DNA of 64,000 nt from Kitasatospora arboriphila (GTDB lineage Bacteria; Actinomycetota; Actinomycetes; Mycobacteriales; Mycobacteriaceae). This document shows, piece by piece, positions 27,232 through 35,322 of the stretch. The notes below the pieces were generated by a model. The model worked only from the letters and a program-made list of their open reading frames with translations. It ran no database searches and was not told where the DNA came from. The stretch's first letter is position 1, and each line of letters opens with the position of its first letter. The stretch spans positions 62,001 to 126,000 of the forward strand of contig NZ_JNYV01000003.1 of assembly GCF_000717275.1 (NCBI RefSeq). The letters run 5' to 3'. Made by a program: the position numbers and the translations under genes.

Positions 27232-28146
27232 TCAGGCCGGTAGGTCGGCGGTTGCCGATTCCCAGTCGAAGTCGCCGTGATCGCTGCCGAGCCCGGTGGC
27301 GACCACTCCGGCCACCGCGCAACCGAGTTGCGCTGACCGCAGCAGGCTGAAGTCGTGGAGACGACCCGCGATGAACCCGGCCGAGAACGCATCCCCGCAG
27401 CCACTGGTGTCGACAACCTCGACATCGGTGGCCGCGGCGTGTTCGGCGCCGTCGCCGGTGACAACCCAGGCGCCGTCTGCGCCTGCAGTGGCCGCCACGC
27501 AGGCCACACCCCGGTCGATGAGTGAGCGACAGCCGTCTACCAGGTCGGTGGCACCCGTGAAGCCCAGCACTTGCTCGTCGTTCGGCAGCAGGTAATCCAG
27601 ATGTGGCAGAACGGGTTCGATCCACGCCAGCACCCCGGGATCACCTGGCGCCAGAATGTCGGCTGAGACGCGGACGCCCGCAGCCCGGATGCGTTCGAGT
27701 ACGCCTGCCAGTTCCGACGGATTGAGCAGCTCTGGCGCGCCGATGTGCACGTGATCCGCGGAAGTGAGAAGGTCCAGCGGCACACGATCGAGGGGGTAGG
27801 CCAGATTGGCTCCGGGCATGTGCAGTGCGGGTCGATCGCCGTTGCTGCGGATGGGCAACACACTCATCGATGTCGGTTGATCATCCACTCGCAGAAGGTG
27901 TTCGGTGACCACGCCGCGACGTTGCAGCATGGTGGTGAGCAGGTCGGCAGAGTCGTCGCGGCCCACAGCGCCGACCGTCGACACCACCGCTCCGAGTTTG
28001 GCCAGTGTGATGGCGGTGCCGCCGGCAGGACCTGCGGGCACCAACCGGATGTGGGGGACAAGCGCCGCGCCCTGGCCGTCGGGTATCGAATCAACCGGGT
28101 GGACCACCACATCGAGCACATGGGCACCGAACGTCACGACCTGCAT
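27232..28146 (-). CDS. PfkB-family sugar kinase
   Basis: A 304-residue ribokinase-fold kinase. GPAGGTAITLAKLGA is the N-terminal signature and VVDTSGCGDAFSAGFIAGRL the C-terminal one, whose Asp (near residue 254) is the catalytic base. It starts 3 nt after the class II aldolase gene stop, so the two form an operon. A kinase plus class II aldolase suggests phosphorylation and retro-aldol cleavage of a sugar (pentose, deoxysugar or methylthio-sugar type); which sugar is not visible. Confidence 0.87.
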   Translation of the reverse strand: MQVVTFGAHVLDVVVHPVDSIPDGQGAALVPHIRLVPAGPAGGTAITLAKLGAVVSTVGAVGRDDSADLLTTMLQRRGVVTEHLLRVDDQPTSMSVLPIRSNGDRPALHMPGANLAYPLDRVPLDLLTSADHVHIGAPELLNPSELAGVLERIRAAGVRVSADILAPGDPGVLAWIEPVLPHLDYLLPNDEQVLGFTGATDLVDGCRSLIDRGVACVAATAGADGAWVVTGDGAEHAAATDVEVVDTSGCGDAFSAGFIAGRLHDFSLLRSAQLGCAVAGVVATGLGSDHGDFDWESATADLPA

Positions 28147-28149
28147 GCA

Positions 28150-28800
28150 TCATCTCCTGGGTAGCGGTGAGTAGCCTCGGTTCGCCGCGGCGACGGCCAC
28201 CGCGACCAGCTGGTCTCGGCTGAGCACGGCGCCACCGCCGACGGCGGCTGTCCGTAGGTAGATCTCGGCCAGCCATTCCACCAATTCGATGCGCTCACAA
28301 GCCGCTTCGACTGTAGGGCCGTAGGCGACCGAACCGTGGTTGCGCATCAGGGCGGCAGTCCGCTCGGTCAACGCCTCGGCCACCGCATCGGTGAGCTCTT
28401 GGGTGCCGAAGATCTCGTGGGGCGCCACTCGCACGGCGCCACCGACCAATGCCGCGGTGTAATGCACCGCAGGCAGTTCATCGACGAGGTTGGCCACCGC
28501 GATGGAGGCCACCGGATGGGCGTGCGCCACCGCGGCCGCGTCAGTGGAGCGGTAGATCTCCAGGTGCAGGAGCAGCTCAGACGTCGGGACGTGATCGGTG
28601 TCCTCGACCACGTGTCCGTCGAGGTCGGTCACCACCAACTGGTCGGCGGTGAGTGATTCGAGAACAGCGCCACTGGCTGTGACGACCACCCGATCGCCGA
28701 CCCTCGTCGACAGGTTGCCGCCCGTGCCGATCACCAGGCGGCGTGCGGCGAGGCGGTGCGCGGCGTCGACCAGATCCGCTCGCCGCTCTTCGACAGTCAT
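28150..28800 (-). CDS. Class II aldolase/adducin-family (fuculose-1-phosphate aldolase-like) protein
   Basis: A 216-residue zinc aldolase. GTGGNLSTR binds the phosphate, SELLLHLEIY carries the catalytic Glu, and AHAHPVAS plus RNHGSVAYG supply the Zn-binding histidines. It should cleave a ketose-1-phosphate to DHAP or an aldehyde. ATG 28800 follows an AGGACC site. A longer in-frame start would run through the terminator hairpin upstream and is rejected. The kinase gene is 3 nt downstream. Confidence 0.9.
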   Translation of the reverse strand: MTVEERRADLVDAAHRLAARRLVIGTGGNLSTRVGDRVVVTASGAVLESLTADQLVVTDLDGHVVEDTDHVPTSELLLHLEIYRSTDAAAVAHAHPVASIAVANLVDELPAVHYTAALVGGAVRVAPHEIFGTQELTDAVAEALTERTAALMRNHGSVAYGPTVEAACERIELVEWLAEIYLRTAAVGGGAVLSRDQLVAVAVAAANRGYSPLPRR

Positions 28801-28812
28801 GGTCCTGACAAT

Positions 28813-28859
28813 AACGGGCGATGGCGGCGATCCATCACGGATCGCCGCCATCGCCCGTT
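28813..28859 (-). terminator. 21-bp perfect stem-loop between the StyA-like and aldolase genes
   Basis: Two perfectly complementary 21-nt arms (28813-28833 and 28839-28859) flank a 5-nt loop. On the minus strand it follows the StyA-like stop by 11 nt and ends in TTATTGT, so it acts as a terminator for that gene and insulates the aldolase-kinase operon. It is the longest perfect hairpin I found in the window. Confidence 0.85.
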
Positions 28860-28870
28860 GGTTCAGGCGT

Positions 28871-30244
28871 TCAGCCGACCGGGGTCAGCGAACGGTACGT
28901 CGACCGTGAGAACCTTCCTGCCGGTTCGAACTTCGCGAGGATGGAGTCGGCGTCCTCGCCGGTCACCTGGGTGATCAGCGACTTTGCGTCGTCCACGGAG
29001 TTGATGGAGAGCACCGGCGACGGATCCGAGAGCAGGCCGAACAGCGCTGAGCCGAACTTGGGATTGGTTGCCGCGGCAGGGAACAGCACCGCGGCGTATT
29101 CCTGGAACACCGGGTCGCGCAGGAAGATCCGGGTGGCGAGGTTGGCAGCGTCCACACGACTGGTCAGAAAGTTGTTGTAGGTGGCGGTGATCCAGGCGTC
29201 GTCGAACTCGCCCTCGTGGTCCTTGGCGGCGGCCACGAACTGTGCGGCCTGGATGAACCCGCTCTGCGCTCCCTGGCCGGTGATGGGGTCGTAGGCCACG
29301 GCCGTGTCGCCCAGAGCAATCACCCGGTGTCCGCTTGCCGTGTGCCCGAGCGCGTTTCGCACGGTGGGCGTAACCGCCCCCTGGAGCCAGGAGTGCGGGT
29401 CCTCCTCGATGACCTGGGTGCTGAGCACCTCGGGCAGGTCCCAATCGAAGTATTCGCGATGCAAGTCGATCACTACTTTGTGGGCAGAATGCGCGTCGGT
29501 GACCGACTGGAACCGGCGTTCCCATTCACTCCCGGGTTGCGCCCACCCGAGGAACGACCATGACGGTCCGGCGTCCTTGTGCAGGTAGGGGCCCCACCAG
29601 CCCTCGCCCTGGTCGGCGAAGTTGAACGCCTGATGTTTTGGGCCCGCGGGGCTGCGGTGCGCGAACACATCTGGGTCGTGACCCAGCCCGGCCACGGTGA
29701 GCAGGAGGACGCTGCGTTGTGGGCTCTTGTAGGGCGATCGTGATTCGTCGACGGTGAACAGGCTGGACAGTCCGGCCTTGCCGGTGGCGACGAAGGTCAG
29801 GTCGTTCTCGGCTGCGATGGAGTCGAGTCGGCCCGGATCGACGTTCTCGACCACGAACCGACCGCCCTTCTCGAGGAACAGGGTGAGACGCTCGTCGACC
29901 TTGAGCCTGGTGTCGACCCCGATCGCCTCGAATCCTGGGAACTCGGCGTCGAAGTCGAGGAGCTCGGTGTAATCGTGCCCGCTGCCCGTGATGGTGCGAG
30001 CACTGATGCCGGTGACCTGCGGCGCCCGGCCGGCGAAGTTGTCGACGCCCAAGGCGGTCTCGGATTGCTGCGACAGGCCGAACGTCACCGCGGTACCGGT
30101 GGCAGATACGTCGTGCAGCAGACTCCGCTGATCACGCTCGCTGTAGACGGTCACGTCGAATCCTGCGTTGAGGAAGCCGACGGCCGCCGAGACGCCAGTT
30201 TGGCCTGCGCCGATGATGGCGACGGAACGGTTGGTGTTGCTCAT
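28871..30244 (-). CDS. StyA-family (styrene/indole) FAD monooxygenase, oxygenase component
   Basis: A 457-residue group E flavoprotein monooxygenase. SVAIIGAGQTGVSAAVGFL is the FAD-binding start; VTVYSER lies where the family has an Arg or Glu for FAD. GHRVIALGDTAVAYDPITGQGAQSG is the second FAD motif with the DPxxGQGA active-site stretch. Enzymes of this family epoxidise styrene or indole using FADH2 from a separate StyB reductase. No StyB or styrene oxide isomerase gene lies nearby, so this is an orphan. Its upstream region holds a 17-bp tandem repeat, and a mycofactocin-type dehydrogenase is divergent. Confidence 0.85.
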   Translation of the reverse strand: MSNTNRSVAIIGAGQTGVSAAVGFLNAGFDVTVYSERDQRSLLHDVSATGTAVTFGLSQQSETALGVDNFAGRAPQVTGISARTITGSGHDYTELLDFDAEFPGFEAIGVDTRLKVDERLTLFLEKGGRFVVENVDPGRLDSIAAENDLTFVATGKAGLSSLFTVDESRSPYKSPQRSVLLLTVAGLGHDPDVFAHRSPAGPKHQAFNFADQGEGWWGPYLHKDAGPSWSFLGWAQPGSEWERRFQSVTDAHSAHKVVIDLHREYFDWDLPEVLSTQVIEEDPHSWLQGAVTPTVRNALGHTASGHRVIALGDTAVAYDPITGQGAQSGFIQAAQFVAAAKDHEGEFDDAWITATYNNFLTSRVDAANLATRIFLRDPVFQEYAAVLFPAAATNPKFGSALFGLLSDPSPVLSINSVDDAKSLITQVTGEDADSILAKFEPAGRFSRSTYRSLTPVG

Positions 30245-30587
30245 GCAACGATCTCCTGTGTTTGTGCGAATGATGTTGTTCGAGAATCGAATACGGAGTG
30301 ATTACGATGCGGCGACGTCATGACTGTCCGGCAGTCGCGCCGGTACATCGCGGTGTTCCGGCCCCCCAGGGGACCTCCGTGGAAATAGTCATGCCGTCGA
30401 ATCTCATGCCGGTGAGCATTCGCCGATTCGCGATACCGGGGAAGGATTCGACCCAGGCCGAAGTTAAGTGCATCTGAGCGAACAGTGCATCTGAGCGAAC
30501 ACAGCCGCTCAGCTCATGCAGGCCAATACAGTTTGTTCGAGCACTCGCGACGCGACGTGCCGCGGGGAACAACGATTGGTGGGCGTA
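30245..30587. other. 343-nt divergent control region (StyA-like / SDR)
   Basis: No gene is supported here. It holds the promoters of both divergent genes, several TGTTCG/CGAACA motifs (near 30280, 30479-30484, 30496-30501 and 30532) and the perfect 17-bp tandem repeat given separately. The repeated CGAACA motif suggests a common regulator, but none lies next to it. Confidence 0.5.
30467..30500. repeat. Perfect 17-bp tandem repeat in the divergent control region
   Basis: AGTGCATCTGAGCGAAC occurs twice in direct succession (30467-30483, 30484-30500), 88 nt before the SDR start. A direct repeat of this size and place is typical of a regulator's double binding site. Confidence 0.8.
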
Positions 30588-31400
30588 GTGACACGGCTGG
30601 CGAACAGGGTCGCATTCATCACGGGAGTGGCCCGCGGACAGGGTCGCGCGCATGCGGTGCGGCTGGCACGCGAAGGCGCCGACATCGTGGGTGTTGACCT
30701 TGCCGGGCCGTTGCCGGGTGTGCCGTACGACTCGGCGACGTCGGCCGATCTCGCCGAGACCGCGGGCTTGGTCGAGGCCGAGGGTCGTAAAGCACTTCTT
30801 CGTCAGGGGGATGTTCGCGACCTCGAGGGGCTACGGTCCCTCGCCGCTGATGCGGTGACCCAGTTGGGTGGACTCGACATCGTGGTCGCCAACGCCGGCA
30901 TCTGTATCCCGGCCACCTGGGACGAGGCGACCCCGGAGATGTTCCGCGATCACATGGACATCAACGTCACCGGCGTGTGGAACACCGTGATGGCGACGGC
31001 GCCTCACCTCGTCGAGGGCGGCCGTGGGTCGATCATCCTGATCAGCTCGTACGCCGGAAAGAAGGTGCAGCCTTTCATGGTGCACTACACCACCAGCAAG
31101 CATGCCGTCACCGGCATGACCCGGGCGTTCGCTGCCGAATTGGGTGCGCACAATGTAAGGGTCAACAGCGTGCATCCGGGCGCCGTGGCCACCCCGATGG
31201 GGTCGGGCGACATGGTGGCCCGCATCGAAGAGACCAATGCAGCCAATCCGCGGTTGGCGCCGATGGGTACACCATTTCTCAACCAGTACGCAGCAGACCC
31301 GGATGAGGTGTCCAACGTGGTCGCGTTCTTGGCGTCGGACGAGTCGTCGTTCATGACTGCCGAACACATCTCGGTCGACGGTGGTGCTCAGTACTTCTGA
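30588..31400 (+). CDS. Mycofactocin-type SDR family oxidoreductase
   Basis: About 270 residues. The nucleotide-binding turn is FITGVARGQGRAHAVRLA instead of the classical GxGIG, and the extra segment PLPGVPYDSATSADLAETAGLVEAEGRKALLRQGDVRD after the second strand marks the mycofactocin-dependent (carveol dehydrogenase-like) SDRs, which keep NAD bound and use mycofactocin as an external carrier. The catalytic pattern is S (LISSYAG), Y and K (HYTTSKHAV). GTG 30588 is used; GTG 30579 is an alternative. No mft genes are in the window. It probably oxidises an alcohol. Confidence 0.85.
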   Translation: MTRLANRVAFITGVARGQGRAHAVRLAREGADIVGVDLAGPLPGVPYDSATSADLAETAGLVEAEGRKALLRQGDVRDLEGLRSLAADAVTQLGGLDIVVANAGICIPATWDEATPEMFRDHMDINVTGVWNTVMATAPHLVEGGRGSIILISSYAGKKVQPFMVHYTTSKHAVTGMTRAFAAELGAHNVRVNSVHPGAVATPMGSGDMVARIEETNAANPRLAPMGTPFLNQYAADPDEVSNVVAFLASDESSFMTAEHISVDGGAQYF

Positions 31401-31463
31401 CCGTGGGTCGGGGAATCTGCCATCTGCCCTGGCAACCGTGGGCAAGGGTTCTACGGTTGATGG

Positions 31464-32969
31464 GTGACTGATCGGACGGATCGACCCGAGCGCATCTCGG
31501 CGACGCAATTGCTGGCCAAGCTCGCTGACGAGGGCAGTTGGCACCCGTGGGACTCGCAGATCACCGCGCTTCCCGACGATGCCGGGTACGCCGAGGACAT
31601 TGGACGTGCCCGCGAGAAGACCGGACTCGACGAGTCGATCATCTGCGGTGAAGCAGACGTCAACGGGGTGCGAGTGGCCGTTGTTGTCAGTGAGTTCGGT
31701 TTTCTGGGCGGATCGATCGGCCGGGACGCGGGACGTCGCGTGGTCACGGCGATCCGCCGAGCGACTGCTGAAGGTCTGCCGTTGCTCGCCCTTCCGGCGT
31801 CGGGCGGGACGCGGATGCAGGAGGGGACTGCGGCTTTTCTGCAGATGGTGAACATCACGGCGGCGGTCGTGGATCACAAGGCCGCGCATCTTCCATACGT
31901 GGTGTATCTGCGTCATCCGACCACCGGTGGGGTGTTCGCTTCCTGGGGCTCGCTGGGACATGTGACGTTGGCCGAGCCGGGCGCTCTTGTCGGTTTTCTC
32001 GGCCCGCGAGTGTACGAGGGCTTGTACGGCGAGGCGTTTCCCGAGGGCGTCCAGGTGTCGGAGAACCTGCGCTCGCATGGTTTGGTCGATCTTGTTGTCC
32101 CGGTGCACGATCTGGGATCGACGGCCTCGCGAATCATCAGGTTGCTTGCCGACCCGATGGTGGGAGATGGGCGTTCCCGAGGCGCGCCGGCCGAGGTGCC
32201 CGTGAGTGAGTCGTCGGCCTGGGATGTGGTGGAGCAGTCGAGGGATCCCGGCCGGCCAGGCGTGAGTCAGTTGCTGCGCGAGTCGGCCGACGAGGCGATC
32301 GAACTGGCGGGTGGGGGCGAACTGGATTCGCGCAGCGGCATCATTCTCGCGTTGGCACGCTTTGGTGGGCATTCGGTTGTGGTCGTCGGGCAGGACCGCA
32401 ACCGTCAGGTGCCCGGATCGCTGGTGGGACCTGCCGACCTGCGGCTGGCCCGCCGGGGTATGAGGTTGGCGCAGACTCTGCATCTGCCGCTGGTGACGGT
32501 GATCGACACTCCGGGCGCCGATCTGTCCGCTGACGCCGAGGAGTCGGGCCTGGCCAACGAGATCGCTCATTGCATCGCGGAGTTGACTGCGTTGACGGTG
32601 CCGACGGTGGCGGTGCTGCTGGGTCAGGGAGCTGGGGGAGCCGCGCTGGCGCTGTTCCCCGCGGATCGGGTGGTGGCCATGGAAAACTCGTGGCTGTCTC
32701 CGCTGCCGCCGGAGGGCGCCAGCCTGATCGTCTATCGGGACACCGACCATGCAGCCGACATGGCACGGAGCCAGGGAATCCGTGCGACCGATCTGCACGC
32801 CGCCGGCATCGTAGATGTGGTGGTCTCCGAGGCCGCGTTGGGCGGCTTTCTGCCGGAACTCGGCGACCGGCTCGCCGCCGAGATCGATGCCTTGGACGAC
32901 AGCACGGTCGAAGCCCGCGCCGGGTGGCGGACGGAACGCCTCCGGCGCATCGGTGGTGTCGAGATCTGA
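31464..32969 (+). CDS. Acyl-CoA carboxyltransferase, fused beta-alpha type (AccD3-like)
   Basis: A 501-residue protein with two crotonase-like halves. The N-half contains VVVSEFGFLGGSIGRDAGRR and ALPASGGTRMQEG, the C-half VTVIDTPGADLSADAEESGLANEIA and LLGQGAGGAALALFPADRVVAME. It lacks the zinc ribbon of bacterial AccD. It transfers a carboxyl group from biotin on a partner subunit to an acyl-CoA. Length and layout fit mycobacterial AccD3. No biotin carboxylase is adjacent. GTG 31464 follows TACGGT by 6 nt, a leaderless start. Confidence 0.85.
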   Translation: MTDRTDRPERISATQLLAKLADEGSWHPWDSQITALPDDAGYAEDIGRAREKTGLDESIICGEADVNGVRVAVVVSEFGFLGGSIGRDAGRRVVTAIRRATAEGLPLLALPASGGTRMQEGTAAFLQMVNITAAVVDHKAAHLPYVVYLRHPTTGGVFASWGSLGHVTLAEPGALVGFLGPRVYEGLYGEAFPEGVQVSENLRSHGLVDLVVPVHDLGSTASRIIRLLADPMVGDGRSRGAPAEVPVSESSAWDVVEQSRDPGRPGVSQLLRESADEAIELAGGGELDSRSGIILALARFGGHSVVVVGQDRNRQVPGSLVGPADLRLARRGMRLAQTLHLPLVTVIDTPGADLSADAEESGLANEIAHCIAELTALTVPTVAVLLGQGAGGAALALFPADRVVAMENSWLSPLPPEGASLIVYRDTDHAADMARSQGIRATDLHAAGIVDVVVSEAALGGFLPELGDRLAAEIDALDDSTVEARAGWRTERLRRIGGVEI

Positions 32970-32985
32970 ACTGGTTGACCCAGTT
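32969..32985. terminator. Short hairpin between convergent genes
   Basis: AACTGG and CCAGTT (6 bp, 5-nt loop) lie at the AccD-like stop and before the convergent DUF222 stop at 32998. It is a weak bidirectional terminator candidate. Confidence 0.35.
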
Positions 32986-32997
32986 TCGGCCATCCGT

Positions 32998-34611
32998 CTA
33001 TGCGACATCCTCGTACCAACTCTCCGGAGGTGGGCAGGGGTCGGGTAGCTGTGCCACCTCGTCGAGCCAGCGTTGTTCTTCTCGATGCCAGATCGGGTGC
33101 TCGATCCGCCATTGTTGCTCGGCGAGTTCATCTTTCGCTCGCTGCCGAAACCATGCGGCGTGAGCTTCTTCCTTTTCGCGCCGTTCGTCCACCAATCGCT
33201 GGTATCGCCGGTCGGGGAAATGCGTGTCGTTCGGAGTCAGCGCGTCGTCGGTGCCGCGTTGCCTCCACCCGACGCGACCGACCCATTCTGGGGGTCCGGT
33301 TCCGGAGGTGATGATTTCGGTGATCCAGCCACCGTCGCCGTCGTGGACCTGAGCGTGGTCGCCGTCGCATACGAGCGTCAGGACGGTGATGTCGGTGCGT
33401 CCACCGTCTTTCCATTCGTGCATGTGATGCACTGCGGTGCGGGTGGCGGGCTGATCGCAGCCGGGCCGCGAACATCCGCGTTCAGCCGCGATCAGAGCGA
33501 TGCGCTGAATCTCCGATGCCGAACGTTTTTCGCGCCCGAGGAACAGCGGCCGGTGTGCGTTGTCGAGCAGTGCAAGGAACTTCCGGTTACTACCTGCCAG
33601 TGCGAGTGCATCCCGGACGGGGAGAGTGCCTCCCGATGCGGTGGTGGCAATACCGGTCTCGGTCTCCAGCTCGCTCAGCGTCATGGTTGCCACGACGATG
33701 GCCGGCTGCCCGCGGTGCTTTCCGAGGGTGCCCGACCCGACGACCGTCTCAAGCATCTTCTTGAACGCGTCATGGTTGCGCTGACCCTGTGTGCGGTTGT
33801 CTCGTTCGGCCGCAGCGGCGAGAAGCGTGCTGTCGACGAGATCGGCGTCGCCTACGGGTGATTCGGGGTCGTCGGGGTTGTTCATGCCTGGCTGCGCCCA
33901 TTTCGCGGCGACGACATCCCAGAGTGCACGCGTCGCCGGATCAAGGGTTCCGGAGATCCCGCTCATATGGTCGATGTCTTGGCGCCCGAGCGTCAGGTCA
34001 CGACGGCGGGCCCGGTCGGCGTCGTCGGTGAACTCGCCATCGGGGTTGAGGTAGGCGAGCAACCGCTGCGCAACGCTTTCCAGCTGATCTGGCGACAGCG
34101 CGCAGGCCTGGTTAGCCAGATCCGATTCGATGGTCGACCAGTGTTCTGGCGTCCGTAGAGAAGTGGGCAACTTGGCCAGTGCGCGATGAATCACCCGGTA
34201 GTGCGCAAACTCTACTTCGCCGGCGTCCATCGCCGCCGCTGCGGCCGGATACGCGGCGGGCCGCAGTTCGCCGTTGAGTTCGTGCCAATACCCCAACCGC
34301 TCAGCGGCTTTGCTGCGCGCGCTGGCTTCGGAGGGGGTGAGCCGCAGCAGTGTCGACAGAAACCTGGCCGGCTTGAGTCCTCGCTTTGCCGCGACACCAC
34401 GCTCACGCAGTTCCACCGCCCACCGAATCTTCACGGCATCATCTCGGCGCGCGCCCGTCTCGACCATGGCAGTGGCCGCGACCACCTCGTCGTCGGTCAT
34501 CGACGACAACGGCACCGTCAGCAGTTGCTGCGAGACGGCCTCGCGGACGGCCACCAACTCGCCGGCATCCAGCTGCTGGATGGCGGCGATCAGATCGGCC
34601 GTTTCGCTCAT
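32998..34611 (-). CDS. DUF222 / HNH endonuclease (13E12 repeat family)
   Basis: A 537-residue protein with an N-terminal DUF222 helical domain (LTPSEASARSKAAERLGYW) and a C-terminal HNH nuclease: RGCSRPGCDQPATRTAVHHMHEWKDGGRTDITVLTLVCDGDHAQVHDG. The two Cys, the HH pair and the later His fit a zinc-stabilised HNH fold. The last ~90 residues are charged and Trp-rich. The family is multicopy in actinobacteria and relates to the M. tuberculosis 13E12 repeats; its role is not established. ATG 34611 is used because TACACT ends 7 nt upstream; a longer in-frame start overlaps that promoter. Confidence 0.88.
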   Translation of the reverse strand: MSETADLIAAIQQLDAGELVAVREAVSQQLLTVPLSSMTDDEVVAATAMVETGARRDDAVKIRWAVELRERGVAAKRGLKPARFLSTLLRLTPSEASARSKAAERLGYWHELNGELRPAAYPAAAAAMDAGEVEFAHYRVIHRALAKLPTSLRTPEHWSTIESDLANQACALSPDQLESVAQRLLAYLNPDGEFTDDADRARRRDLTLGRQDIDHMSGISGTLDPATRALWDVVAAKWAQPGMNNPDDPESPVGDADLVDSTLLAAAAERDNRTQGQRNHDAFKKMLETVVGSGTLGKHRGQPAIVVATMTLSELETETGIATTASGGTLPVRDALALAGSNRKFLALLDNAHRPLFLGREKRSASEIQRIALIAAERGCSRPGCDQPATRTAVHHMHEWKDGGRTDITVLTLVCDGDHAQVHDGDGGWITEIITSGTGPPEWVGRVGWRQRGTDDALTPNDTHFPDRRYQRLVDERREKEEAHAAWFRQRAKDELAEQQWRIEHPIWHREEQRWLDEVAQLPDPCPPPESWYEDVA

Positions 34612-34624
34612 GTGTTCGAGTGTA
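34612..34624 (-). promoter_or_regulatory. -10 box for leaderless transcription of the DUF222 gene
   Basis: TACACT on the minus strand (34624-34619) lies 7 nt before the ATG at 34611, the spacing seen at several other genes here. Confidence 0.5.
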
Positions 34625-34773
34625 GGAGAGGGGTCTGACAATCATCTTTTCCCAGATCAGCGCATTCCAATGCACCGCGTCGCTGCGGCCGCTCTTCGTA
34701 CCCGAGACGTTTGCCCCGTCCTGTTGACGGGGTAACTCTGCACACATTGTTTCCGCGCAAGGAAAGGGAACGC

Positions 34774-35322
34774 ATGAGCACAAGAGCGGACACCACAACC
34801 GAGACCACTCCCAGGTCACTCGCGTTGCCCGGCATCGTGCTCGGCGTCGGGCTCGGCGGTTTCGTCGACGGAATTCTGCTCCACCAGATCCTGCAGTGGC
34901 ACCACATGCTCACCAGTACCGACAGTGACCGGATCGGAGTGGAGTACTACCCCAGGGACACCGTTCACGGTTTGGAGATCAACACCGTCTGGGATGGGCT
35001 CTTCCACACCTTCACCTGGTTGGCGGTCCTGGCCGGCCTGGCGCTGTTGTACTCCCGCGTCACCGATTCGCGGCGTCGTGTGTGGACTTCGCGTGCGCTG
35101 TGGGGTTGGGTGCTGGTGGGCTGGGGTCTCTTCAACCTTGTCGAGGGCATCATCGATCACCACATCCTTGCAATCCACCACGTCCGTAGCGGAGAGCATC
35201 AAACCCTCTGGGATCTGGGCTTTCTGGTCTTCGGTGCGTTTCTTGTGCTGGGTGGCTGGCTTCTGCAGCGGTCGGCGCGACCCATCGATTCCGCACCCGC
35301 TACGGCTGACCGATTCGTATGA
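34774..35322 (+). CDS. DUF2243 membrane protein
   Basis: A 182-residue protein with four TM helices. The family signature is GVGLGGFVDGILLHQILQWHH, with DHHILAIHHVR near residue 128; several conserved His lie at helix ends and could bind a metal. The reaction is unknown. ATG 34774 has GGAAAGGG upstream. Its stop overlaps the CtaG start (ATGA), and the two proteins are often encoded together, which suggests a role beside cytochrome oxidase assembly. Confidence 0.85.
   Translation: MSTRADTTTETTPRSLALPGIVLGVGLGGFVDGILLHQILQWHHMLTSTDSDRIGVEYYPRDTVHGLEINTVWDGLFHTFTWLAVLAGLALLYSRVTDSRRRVWTSRALWGWVLVGWGLFNLVEGIIDHHILAIHHVRSGEHQTLWDLGFLVFGAFLVLGGWLLQRSARPIDSAPATADRFV

Noticed and set aside
27213..27236. 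Terminator from CCTGAGG/CCTCAGG around a G9 run
   Set aside because: The right arm overlaps the stop codon of the kinase gene, the stem is only 7 bp and there is no T-tract on either strand.
28801..28851. N-terminal extension of the class II aldolase
   Set aside because: The extension would be encoded by the terminator hairpin; the internal ATG at 28800 has an AGGACC site and fits the family length.
30831..33131. 766-residue minus-strand open frame
   Set aside because: It runs opposite the SDR and AccD-like genes and partly through the DUF222 gene end; His/Arg-rich with no domain.
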